From Lumbricus rubellus (Eukaryota; Annelida; Clitellata; Crassiclitellata; Lumbricidae), in the NCBI GenBank assembly GCA_945859605.1, contig OX243827.1, positions 1,971,295-2,035,294 of the forward strand: a DNA stretch of 64,000 bases. The letters run 5' to 3'. The position numbers were made by a program, and so were the translations under genes. Numbering within the stretch: the first letter of the stretch is position 1; each line of letters begins with the position of its first letter. Of the stretch, positions 55,936 to 64,000 are shown piece by piece. The notes beneath the pieces are model-generated. The model was not told the origin of the DNA and did no database searches. It saw nothing but the letters and a program-made list of their open reading frames with translations.

Positions 55936-56765
55936 TGGGGCGCGGTGGTGTAGTGGTGGCGTCGTTGCCTTGAAGCCGGAAGGTTCGAGGTTCGAATCCA
56001 CCTCGCCGCGTAAGGACCTTGGGCAAGTCCTTCACTCAATTGCTCAACGCTTCGCGTTGGGAACTGACATCTTTCACTGCCCCTGACTGACATTTACCCA
56101 TTGACTAATTCTTGGTTACAAGTATATTTTCTCTTATGTAATATTTTCATTTAGCTACTCTTATATCTTTTACCACTCGTTGTGGAGTATCACTTATAGC
56201 CTGCCTATTGCTTTTACTGTCTCATTGTCGTCTGTTATATACTAACATTTGATACCACTAGTTGTGGTCATTGCCTATGGTCTGCAACTCTTAACATTCA
56301 TTCATAATTTGAATTAGCTTTATTTTGTTATGCTTCATCAATGTATATGAATATGTTCTCTGTTTACACTCTGCTTATGAATGTACATACCTCTCGTTCT
56401 CTCTCTACATTAACTCATCTACTTGATTTTGTCTTGCCTACATTGCTTAATAACAACTACACTCTTCTGTCTGTCATCACCATCTTGATATAATTCCTGT
56501 TTGTGGTTGCCCAGGTTTAGCGGGATCACTCCCTTTCTGGGTGACCCTTTCTTAGTGATCTTTTACCTAATAGATGATAATAACTTGTATGCTCATTATT
56601 TCACTGCGCACTTTTATTTCATATATATTTTGCTGCTATGATTTGTTGATCGCTATGAATAAACAAGATTTGATTTGCTTTGTGAAACTCCGATGCAGTG
56701 TCCGCTCTGCATCGGGAGCGCCTCTGAGTAGCGAGAGCTTGAAGGGGCGCTATAACAAGTGCACA
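55936..56765 (+). repeat. tRNA-derived SINE with an inserted LINE-like 3' end
   Basis: A box TGGTGTAGTGG (55946-55956) and B box GGTTCGAATCC (55989-55999) lie in a tRNA-like head whose ends pair imperfectly. The body gggcaagtccttcactca follows. The SINE tail (ctccgatgcagtg, gggagcgcctctgagtagc, ggggcgctataac) resumes only at about 56690. Between about 56060 and 56690 is unrelated AT-rich sequence with AATAAA at 56658-56663, which looks like a LINE 3' end inserted into the SINE. It is not a functional tRNA gene. Confidence 0.75.
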
Positions 56766-56932
56766 TACAAAAACTAGATTTGAATCAATCATCGCATTTA
56801 TTGCACAAAAAATTCAGAAAAAATCATCCCGTCAGCGATTAGCGACTATAATAATTCAGCACTGCATATTATTTTGTTGGTGATGTAGGTGAATACCTAT
56901 TATTCACTAGATGGCAGAACAGTACGTGCTTG

Positions 56933-58379
56933 GGTAAACGTGTAGTTTAGCATCGTAAATTATTTTCACGCTTATAATGGCACGAAAAGAGTCTTAAAAT
57001 ATTTCTGCCAACGTGCTATTGCCTAACTGATGTATTATTATACTTCGAATTTTTTAAAAAGAAGGAAATCGATTGAAAAATTGTAATATTTGGTCATAAC
57101 AAACCGCCAATCGAAGTTGTTTTTCAATTATGACCCTTTCCGGAAGTTGCGTGCGTCAAGTGTGCAATACGACAGCACGCAAAATAAATAAGTAAGTAAG
57201 TCAAAGTCCAGCTTTTTCAATTGCATCAGTTGTTTTATGAATCCAACTTCTGCTTCAATAATAATTATTTGTATCAATGATCAATCCAGCTCCAATTTAA
57301 GCTAGAATATTTTTATTAATCCAGCTTCTGCTTCTCACCCGTTATTTTCGTCAATCCAGCTTCTATTTCAGATATAAAAATACCACCATCCAACTTCCAT
57401 TACTGAAGCGTTTTTTCATTAATCGGGCTTCTATTTCAGATTTAGTAGCGCCTTCATCCAGCTTCCATTTATCATTTTGAACTTAGGACCGAAGTTTTGA
57501 CGTAGGCCTACACGTCGATGGTTTGGGCGCGTACCCCAACTTCCGGTGGTAAAACTGTATTTTAGCGTATTTTATTCTCTCAAAATCGATATCATGTATT
57601 TTAGCGTATTTTATTATTTAGCGTATGTATTTACATATTTCGCTGATGAATCGTTATAACTGTTCATATTTCTTTTGAAAAGTATATTGAAAGCTGGATT
57701 GGTGAAAACTTTTTGGTGAAATAGAAGCTGAATTGATGAAAAAACACTTGAGAAATGGAAGGTGGATTAAGGTATCTAATGGCTGACATAGCAGCTGGAT
57801 GGGCAAAAATAACGCTAGAGAAATGGAAACGGAACTGATGAAACGATTTCTTGAGAAATAGAAGTTGGATTGATGAAAATTATTTTCCTTAAATAGAAGC
57901 GGGTTGCTGAAGATATACTTAATGAAATGAGAGCTTGGCTGATGACAAATAATTGTTATTTAAATAGAATCAGGATTGATGAAAAAAATTGTTGCTGCAA
58001 CATAAGCTGGATTGCCGACAGTGATACATTCCAAGGTAGAAGTCGGATTGATGAAAATACCTGCGGAAGTTCGAAAACGCACACAAACAATAAAATACGC
58101 TATTTATTTTGACCTAAGCGGTTTCGAATAAAATACGCTAAAATACAGTTTTACCCTTCCGGTCATATGTTGTGGTTCAATGGCGAATCGAGCGGCGATT
58201 TCGCATGGGAAATGTGACATCTTAAAAGCTCATTTTATGTCAATATTCTTGTTCCTAACAAATCTTAAGTATGCGGTTCGATGACTTGGTCAAATATACG
58301 CTGTTAGGAATAATTTGCTGCGCTTTTTGAATCATTATTAGCGTGAAAATAATTTACGATGCTAAACTACACGTTTACC
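56933..58379. mobile_element. Composite MITE, outer element copy 2
   Basis: It is almost identical to 44116-45561, including the nested inner element at 57548-58155. In contrast to copy 1, no target duplication is visible (flanks cgtgcttg and caatttag). The flanks may have been rearranged after insertion, or this copy arose by gene conversion or ectopic recombination. A separate MITE starts 59 bases downstream. Confidence 0.9.
57548..58155. mobile_element. Inner MITE nested in composite copy 2
   Basis: It has the same termini as 44731-45337 and the same cttccggt duplication (57540-57547 and 58156-58163), so both composites descend from one nested ancestor. Confidence 0.9.
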
Positions 58380-58438
58380 CAATTTAGAATAGATAAATCA
58401 ATTCTAACCAGACTTCTGATTAAAGTAGAATTTATCCA

Positions 58439-58790
58439 GGTACTTGTGGGTTGTACGACCCCCAAAACTTAAAAATTCGATTAAAAATATTTTCCGACGA
58501 AATAGAAGCGGGATTTCTCACGTGAGGGTCGGTTAGGGTTAGTGTTAGGATTAGTGCAGTCATTATGCTGAAATTGAAGCTGGAATGATAAACAATAATT
58601 ATCAATGAAATAGAAGTTAGATTGATGAAAAAAATCACTTACGAAATAGAAGTGGGATCTATGGAACAAATTGTTGCATAAACAGAAGCTGGATGAATGA
58701 AAAGGAATCTCGGCAAACTAGAAGTTGGATTTATTCAACATAACAACGCTGCAACGTTACTTCTTGGGGGTCGTAAAACCCACAAGTACC
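58439..58790. mobile_element. Short MITE with GGTACTTG TIRs and 8-bp TSD
   Basis: Termini ggtacttgtgggttgtacga and a nearly exact inverted copy (about 28 bp) are flanked by tttatcca / tttctcca (one mismatch). The 352-bp body again contains aagctggattgatgaaaa-type units and a ttagggtta-like stretch shared with 63119-63703. Confidence 0.75.
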
Positions 58791-59524
58791 TTTCTCCATA
58801 ATCTCGTTCATATCATATCGATGATTCATACGGTCATCAACTCAAAATGGCGAGTGATTGAAATGTTTTGTCGTTGCGACAAATCAGCTTTAGTTCTGAA
58901 AAGTATACCCTGCCATCTAGCGAATATAGCCTATTTATGTATCTTAACTTGATTAGCTTAGATGAAATCTAGATGAACTCATCTACCTATCTTTCTAAAC
59001 CATCATTATTAGGCCTATGCTAACATATAGAAAATCGCACATTAAACAACCCGAGGTGCGTTTTTCACCACACACTATATATGGCCTGCGATATAAAATT
59101 AGACTACGGTAATAATGTTGTACCAAACTATAATAATAGTAATCAAAAATTAAATAACAATCGTATAAATTGCTACTGTGATTGTACCAAATGCAATATA
59201 AACTCTGCCAATGGTTGCACTCTACCAGTGCCAGTCACAAACCTGGATAAAGGAGGAGGGCGACACTAATCATCTTTCAAATGGTGGTGTTCTCAAACAG
59301 CAACAAGCAAATCTAGTTCAACATAAAATTGCAAAACTACAAAACCTAACGATACAGGGTGGGCCATAAAAAAGACCCCTACGCTTTTTGCCAAAATCCT
59401 GGCCAGAAGTAAGATTTTTGTATTCGAAGTTGGAAGATTTGTTAATAAGAGATCAATTCATCGTTAAAAGTTCAAACGAGCTGAGAATGATCTTGAAAGA
59501 GAGAGGAAAGATGACTCTTTAAAA
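58791..59524. other. Stretch without a recognisable gene
   Basis: A 62-codon frame from 59081 (MACDIKLDYGNNVVPN, with CYCDCTKC) is open but unrecognised. gggtgggccataaaaaa near 59358 resembles a transposon end, without a partner. Confidence 0.3.
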
Positions 59525-60570
59525 CCCTTTCCCGGGCCCATTTAATGGGGGCATGATGTGCATGAGACAAAATCACCAAAAATCATAGAAAAATTCACAG
59601 ATTTCGATGTTCTACTTGAAAAAAAATTATGCAAATTTTTTTTTTATGTATATCTGCATGTACATTTACACGCATATCTGTATGTTTGCATGTATGTATG
59701 TATGTATGTATTGTATATTGTGTATGTATACATTGTATGTGTCTATGTATGAGTATGCACAAATAATATATGTGTATAGGAATATTATATGTAAGAACGT
59801 ATGTGTGTTTCCTTGTGTATATATATGCGTATCTTTCTGTATGTATGTGTATGTATGAATGCATGTATGTATGTATGTATGAATGCATGTATGTATGTAT
59901 GTATCATATATTATGTTTGTATACTCTGTTTGTGTTCTTGTGTGAATAATACATGTATATAGGTATGACTGTATGTATGAATATATGTGTGTTTCCATGT
60001 GTATAAATATGTGTATCTTTCTGTATGCATGTGTATGTATAAATGTATGTATGTATGTATGTAGTGTATATTGTGTATGTATACATTGTATGTGTCTATG
60101 TATGAGTATGCACAAATAATATATGTGTATAGGAATATTATATGTAAGAATGTATGTGTGTTTCCTTGTGTATATATATGCGTATCTTTCTGTATGTATG
60201 TGTATGTATGAATGCATGTATGTATGTATGTATGAATGCATGTATGTATGTATGTATCATATATTATGTTTGTATACTCTGTTTGTGTTCTTGTGTGAAT
60301 AATACATGTATATAGGTATGACTGTATGTATGAATATATGTGTGTTTCCATGTGTATAAATATGTGTATCTTTCTGTATGCATGTGTATGTATAAATGTA
60401 TGTATGTATGTATGTATGCATGTATATATGTATGTATGTATGTATGTAATACTATGTATGTGTTATATATTAAGATTTTAGCCTAAAACAACGCTGGGAA
60501 GTATACTTCCCATGGCCCAGGAAGCGACAACATAGTGTGGGAAGTATACTTCCCTGGGCCCGGGAAAGGG
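59525..60570. mobile_element. TTAA-type element with perfect 16-bp TIRs and ATGT microsatellite
   Basis: ccctttcccgggccca (59525-59540) and its exact complement (60555-60570) bound the element. TTAA follows at 60571-60574. On the left, TTAA is at 59519-59522 with two extra As before the terminus, so the duplication is imperfect. Two perfect palindromes gggaagtatacttccc lie at 60496-60511 and 60539-60554. The body is an (ATGT)n-type array with a 353-bp tandem duplication. No coding capacity. It is probably a piggyBac-type non-autonomous element. Confidence 0.65.
59707..60412. repeat. 353-bp tandem duplication within a GTAT-rich array
   Basis: gagtatgcacaaataatata and all following landmarks recur with a constant 353-bp offset. 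The two units are almost identical. The long open frames on the minus strand (IHTYIHT-type) are artefacts. Confidence 0.85.
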
Positions 60571-60829
60571 TTAAGAAATGTGAACTTGCGCCGAGCCATA
60601 TATCACAGAGCAAGGTTGCAAATACTCCGAGCCAAGCATGAAGCCAAATATAAAATTCAATAATTTTGATAGACAACATATGGAAGGAAAACTCGGAGAG
60701 ATACACAGGGCATGCAAAGAGAGTCAAATCTGAAATGGCAAATTATAGACGAGTAAGTTACAGTAAGTTACAGTAAGGGTAATAGAGGAACATTCAACAG
60801 AGAAAGAGAACTGAACCAAGAACATAAGT
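60571..60829. other. Spacer downstream of the zinc-finger gene
   Basis: No gene seen. The segment lies between the TTAA element and the presumed 3' end of the zinc-finger gene. Confidence 0.35.
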
Positions 60830-60835
60830 TTTATT
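60830..60835 (-). promoter_or_regulatory. Likely polyadenylation signal AATAAA (minus strand)
   Basis: TTTATT on the plus strand gives AATAAA 166 bases downstream of the zinc-finger gene's stop codon. Confidence 0.4.
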
Positions 60836-61000
60836 ATATTTGTGATTTTTTTTCACAAATCAAATAATTGAAACAACAAAGATTAAGGGGTTATAAAACA
60901 TACTTTAGCAGCTGTTCGGATGACAGGGAACAGTTCCGATAAAAATGTGAGGAGAACAAAAGTTCAAAAATGAAGGATTAAACAAATATCGAAAAATAAA

Positions 61001-62503
61001 TTAACACAGAACAGAGAAAATGTCGGTAGGTGGAGAAAGTCGATGACCAGAGCAATGCTCTTGAAATTCCTTCTCTATTTCAAACAACGCGTCGCATAAA
61101 CCACATCCAAATGACTTTAACAAAAACCCGTTTCCATCCACAGGAAATGTGAACTTGTTAACATAAACATTTTCTTCATCATTTATGTTCATAGAAGGAC
61201 CTGCAATTTGACTTAGATCCGGAAATATGCTCTCTGATAAACGTTCATTTGGATTATCATTTACGCCTGCACTATGACATGTGTTGAAACGATCAGACAT
61301 TTTTGTGTTCATTGCTAGAACTTCCAATTGCATTTCGTGTGGCTGGGCCTCAACAAGTTCAGATTGCTTTGCTGAAGATCTGCTCCTGGTGTGTTGCTTC
61401 TGAGTTGCATCATGAGTTCTTTTGTGGTACTTTAGATAACCACGTTGCGTGAATCCCTTGCCACAAACATCACATACGTATGGTTTCTCACCAGTATGGC
61501 TTCTCACATGCCTTTTCATATAACTATGACTAGCAAATGTCTTCTGACATAATTGGCATTTGTATGGTCTTTCGCCAGTATGGATTCTCAAGTGCGCTTT
61601 TAGATTTCTATGACTAACAAATGACTTCTGACATAAATGACAGCTGTAGGGTTTTTCACCAGTATGCCAACTCATATGCTTCTTCATAGCACTACAATCA
61701 GTAAATTGCTTCTCACATAACTGGCATCTGTATGGTTTTTCACCAGTATGGGTTCTCAAATGTACTTTCAGTACACCAAAATCAGCAAATGATTTCTGAC
61801 ATAACTGACATGTGTATGGTTTCTCTCCGGTATGGGTTCTCATGTGTATTTTCAGTGCACAATTATAAACAAAGGATTTCCGACATAACTGACATCTATG
61901 TGGCTTCTCGCCAGTATGTGTTGTCATATGCACTTTCAAATAACTCTTGCGAGCAAATGATTTTTGACATAACACGCACTTGTTTGGTTTCTCGCCAGTA
62001 TGAGTTATCAAATGCCTTTTCAGCAGTTTGTATTGAACAAATGATTTCTGACATAACTGGCACCCATATAGTTTTTCGCCAGTATGAATTCTCGTGTGTA
62101 TTTTCAGAGAATAACCTTGAGTAAACAGTTTCTGACAAAAATTGCACTGATGTGATTTTTCTCCGGTATGAGTGCTCATGTGATACTTCATATAATCAAA
62201 TCTTGCGAATGACTTCTGACATAGCTGACATATGTACGGTTTCTCACCAGTGTGGTTTCTCATGTGTTTTTTCAGGTGTCCACCATTACTAAACGATTTC
62301 TGACATAACTGGCATTTGTACGGTTTCTCTCCAGTATGGGATCTCATATGTTCTTTCAGATGACAGCCTCGAGCAAATGTTTTCTCACATAACTGGCACC
62401 TGAAAGGTTTTTCACGACTATGGGTTCTCATATGCCTTTTCATATTACCATCGGTAGAAAAACATTGACGACATATCTGGCACATGTGACGTTTGTCTGA
62501 CAT
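61001..62503 (-). CDS. C2H2 zinc-finger protein, 13 tandem fingers plus a C-terminal lone finger
   Basis: A 500-residue single-exon frame starts at the ATG at 62503 ([12 protein letters not shown] at -3). Thirteen classical C2H2 fingers follow with a strict 28-residue period, first cysteine at residue 8 and the last finger ending at H364. They are joined by TGEKP-type linkers (SREKP after the first, TGERP before the twelfth). The tandem array should bind DNA base-specifically in the nucleus. After a polar spacer (365-465) comes a separate finger with C467, C470, H483 and H487, ending 13 residues before the C-terminus. This end is shared with the protein at 36481-37680. No KRAB, BTB or SCAN domain is present in this frame. 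A short acidic ORF on the same strand lies just upstream (62751-62596). An open stretch extends 16 codons upstream without another ATG. Confidence 0.9.
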   Translation of the reverse strand: MSDKRHMCQICRQCFSTDGNMKRHMRTHSREKPFRCQLCEKTFARGCHLKEHMRSHTGEKPYKCQLCQKSFSNGGHLKKHMRNHTGEKPYICQLCQKSFARFDYMKYHMSTHTGEKSHQCNFCQKLFTQGYSLKIHTRIHTGEKLYGCQLCQKSFVQYKLLKRHLITHTGEKPNKCVLCQKSFARKSYLKVHMTTHTGEKPHRCQLCRKSFVYNCALKIHMRTHTGEKPYTCQLCQKSFADFGVLKVHLRTHTGEKPYRCQLCEKQFTDCSAMKKHMSWHTGEKPYSCHLCQKSFVSHRNLKAHLRIHTGERPYKCQLCQKTFASHSYMKRHVRSHTGEKPYVCDVCGKGFTQRGYLKYHKRTHDATQKQHTRSRSSAKQSELVEAQPHEMQLEVLAMNTKMSDRFNTCHSAGVNDNPNERLSESIFPDLSQIAGPSMNINDEENVYVNKFTFPVDGNGFLLKSFGCGLCDALFEIEKEFQEHCSGHRLSPPTDIFSVLC

Positions 62504-62595
62504 ATCGATTTGCAATCGGACAACTATCTTACAATTGATAAGTTTTCTCAAACGTGCTTTGAATAGCTATTAGAAAATTCCGTTTTAAATATATC

Positions 62596-62751
62596 CTATG
62601 CATTGATGCAATAATCAGATTCTTCAACACAGTTCAATGCTTCTGCAATCTTGTTATCGGATACTTTCGAAGAGTCTTCGGTTTCCAACATCATTGACAA
62701 CTCAAATAAAGTTTGCATTTCAGTGATACAAGAGAAGGGTTCGTGTCCCAT
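62596..62751 (-). CDS. Small upstream ORF of the zinc-finger gene (51 residues)
   Basis: On the same strand and 92 bases before the zinc-finger ATG is a clean ATG-to-TAG frame. It reads MGHEPFSCITEMQTLFELSM, then ETEDSSKVSDNKIAEALNCV, and ends CINA. It looks like a real helical, acidic protein segment rather than random text. It could be a regulatory upstream ORF, or a former N-terminal exon of the zinc-finger protein now separated by a stop. An acceptor-like ttttctaatag precedes an in-frame open run into the zinc-finger start, but no matching donor leaves an intron of normal length. Confidence 0.35.
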   Translation of the reverse strand: MGHEPFSCITEMQTLFELSMMLETEDSSKVSDNKIAEALNCVEESDYCINA

Positions 62752-63118
62752 CTATCAATTGTAATTACCTTTAAAGTTATAAAATTTTAGTCATGTAGAA
62801 AAATACTCAATATCAAAAAGAAGCAATCCAAATTTTGTGTAGCCTAATAGAACACCTCTATTCCTTTTCCCTATTGTTCAGTATTTTTTAACCATGATAA
62901 AATGGTTGAACTAATTCCAAAATGTTAAAGTCAGGTAAAAGTTCTTTATGCAGATTCAATGGATGTCGACCTTTTCATGCAACTCCATTATGAATCTGTG
63001 ACAGAGCGTAATAAACTTCGACACAAATTTCGAACTATTAAATAAGCAACAACAGCTTTGCATTGTAAACGTGTCAGCGGACTAAAATGCACAACCATAA
63101 TAGGTAAGCCTGACAATG
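62752..63118. other. Presumed promoter side of the zinc-finger gene
   Basis: Unique AT-rich sequence. I could not identify a TATA box with confidence. Confidence 0.25.
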
Positions 63119-63703
63119 GGCTAAACCGTAGTTTAGGCTGTTTAATTATTTTCATTATCGATATCCCGTAGTTTAGGCCGTTTAATTAAGAAACACCCCA
63201 ATCATGAATATAACGCGCCATAAAACGCGCTATTCCAATTTCTGAACATTCGCAACCGGAAGTAGCAATATAAACCGAAAACGCGAGAAGATGGAAGCTG
63301 GATTGACGAAAAAACGGTACTTTTTTATCCGACAACCAATTTCTTACATTCGACGACAAATATTTAGTGACGAAATAGAAGCGGGATTTTACGCATGAGG
63401 GTCGTTTAGGGCTCAGGTTAGGCGTCGTGAGGGTCGAACCGACCGGGTTAGTTTTAGGGTTAGTGTAGTCATTCTGCTGAAAATGAAGCTGGATTGATGA
63501 AAAACGCTTGAGAAGTAGAACCTGGATAAAGGCATTTTATACCTGAAATGGAAGCTGGACAAAGGCATATTTATAGTTGAAATGGAAGCTGGATTGAACC
63601 TGGCGATACATAAATTACTTGTATATCATTTATACACATGCAAATAATTTAAAAGCCTGGGGTAAAGTGAAAATAATTAAACAGCCTAAACTACGGTTTA
63701 ACC
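63119..63703. mobile_element. MITE with GGCTAAACC TIRs (37 bp) and 8-9-bp TSD
   Basis: ggctaaaccgtagtttaggc runs 37 bases and is matched by an inverted copy with two differences. Each end has a second internal copy of the 'cgtagtttaggc' word after atcgatat, the same layout as the inner MITE family. The duplication is ctgacaatg, which can be read as 8 or 9 bases because of a shared G. The body carries minisatellite units (gaagctggattgatgaaaa) and ttagggttag text also found at 58439-58790. Confidence 0.85.
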
Positions 63704-64000
63704 CTGACAATGTATTACCGCATAATAAATTAAGATCTGGGCAATTATCGGTAAGTACCCAGTTATCGTGTTAAAAATCGTGTTAAAAACGGAAATCGAA
63801 CTTTACCATCCATTTGTACAAAATGGCGAGCGAATGCAGATGAATTCTATTAGGAAATAGACCTGGATTGAGAAGTATTGTACTGACATCTAGTGAATAT
63901 GCGAGATTCAAAATTAACACGGGGATGTTCCATTTTTTCTCACACGCTGGGGTGAGCATCAATATTCATGACAAAATATTCAGACTATGACGTTATTGAT
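63704..64000. other. Window end, no recognisable gene
   Basis: AT-rich sequence with no supported feature. A stray gaaatagacctggattgag unit near 63873 belongs to the minisatellite family. Confidence 0.3.

Noticed and set aside
55936..56010. tRNA gene
   Set aside because: A and B boxes are present, but the cloverleaf is imperfect and the sequence continues into a SINE body and tail, with a relative at 52511-53999.
59558..60351. Long minus-strand open frames up to 191 codons
   Set aside because: The same tetranucleotide artefact, further lengthened by the 353-bp duplication.
61732..62147. Open frames of 130 and 83 codons over the zinc-finger region, in other frames
   Set aside because: Shadow frames of the regular 84-bp finger repeat. 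The finger frame itself is clearly the coding one.
62504..62551. Upstream extension of the zinc-finger protein by 16 codons
   Set aside because: It begins with TTG, not ATG. The ATG at 62503 lies seven residues before the first finger and has a G at -3.

Overview
This looks like a window of animal nuclear DNA. Coding density is low, protein fragments are split by frameshifts, splice-like signals occur, tRNA-derived SINEs are present, and many eukaryotic transposon families appear (piggyBac, hAT, Harbinger, Ty3/Gypsy, CR1/L2-like LINEs, TA-flanked foldback elements). The frequent 'taggcctac'-type word and the mix of families fit a marine deuterostome such as an echinoderm or hemichordate, but I cannot fix the species. 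No rRNA, functional tRNA or CRISPR array is visible.

Layout. 1-25 kb is a graveyard of transposon-associated coding remnants (pogo/Tigger-like, MULE-like, Harbinger-like, Gypsy gag and RT, and several uncharacterised TE-linked families), much of it duplicated locally. Among them sit GC-rich, proline-rich and acidic open stretches with good splice signals, which may be exons of an unrecognised gene. 25-34 kb is AT-rich and dominated by a diverged minisatellite of about 36 bp, one complete MITE and a LINE RT remnant. 34-46 kb holds a piggyBac remnant, an intact intronless gene, two TA-flanked long-TIR foldback elements, a second TTAA-flanked element filled with an ATGT microsatellite, and a nested 8-bp-TSD MITE. 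46-54 kb contains nested hAT elements and a SINE split by a hAT insertion. 54-64 kb holds a sulfotransferase-like gene, another SINE, a second copy of the nested MITE, a third TTAA-type element with ATGT repeats, a zinc-finger gene and one more MITE.

Three genes look intact: a 399-residue protein with two tandem Brinker/CENP-B-type DNA-binding units (36481-37680, +), a 436-residue sulfotransferase-like protein (54308-55618, +), and a 500-residue protein with 13 tandem C2H2 fingers (62503-61001, -). The first and third share an unusual C-terminal module, a lone C2H2 finger exactly 34 residues from the C-terminus, although their DNA-binding parts are unrelated. This suggests one lineage-specific family of nuclear factors.

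The other main observation is a set of non-autonomous elements with GG-starting TIRs and mostly 8-bp target duplications. Their bodies consist of the same degenerate minisatellite that fills the AT-rich region, and in two places one element is nested inside another at exactly the same site. All calls come from reading the sequence by eye. Family names rest on motif recognition, not on searches.
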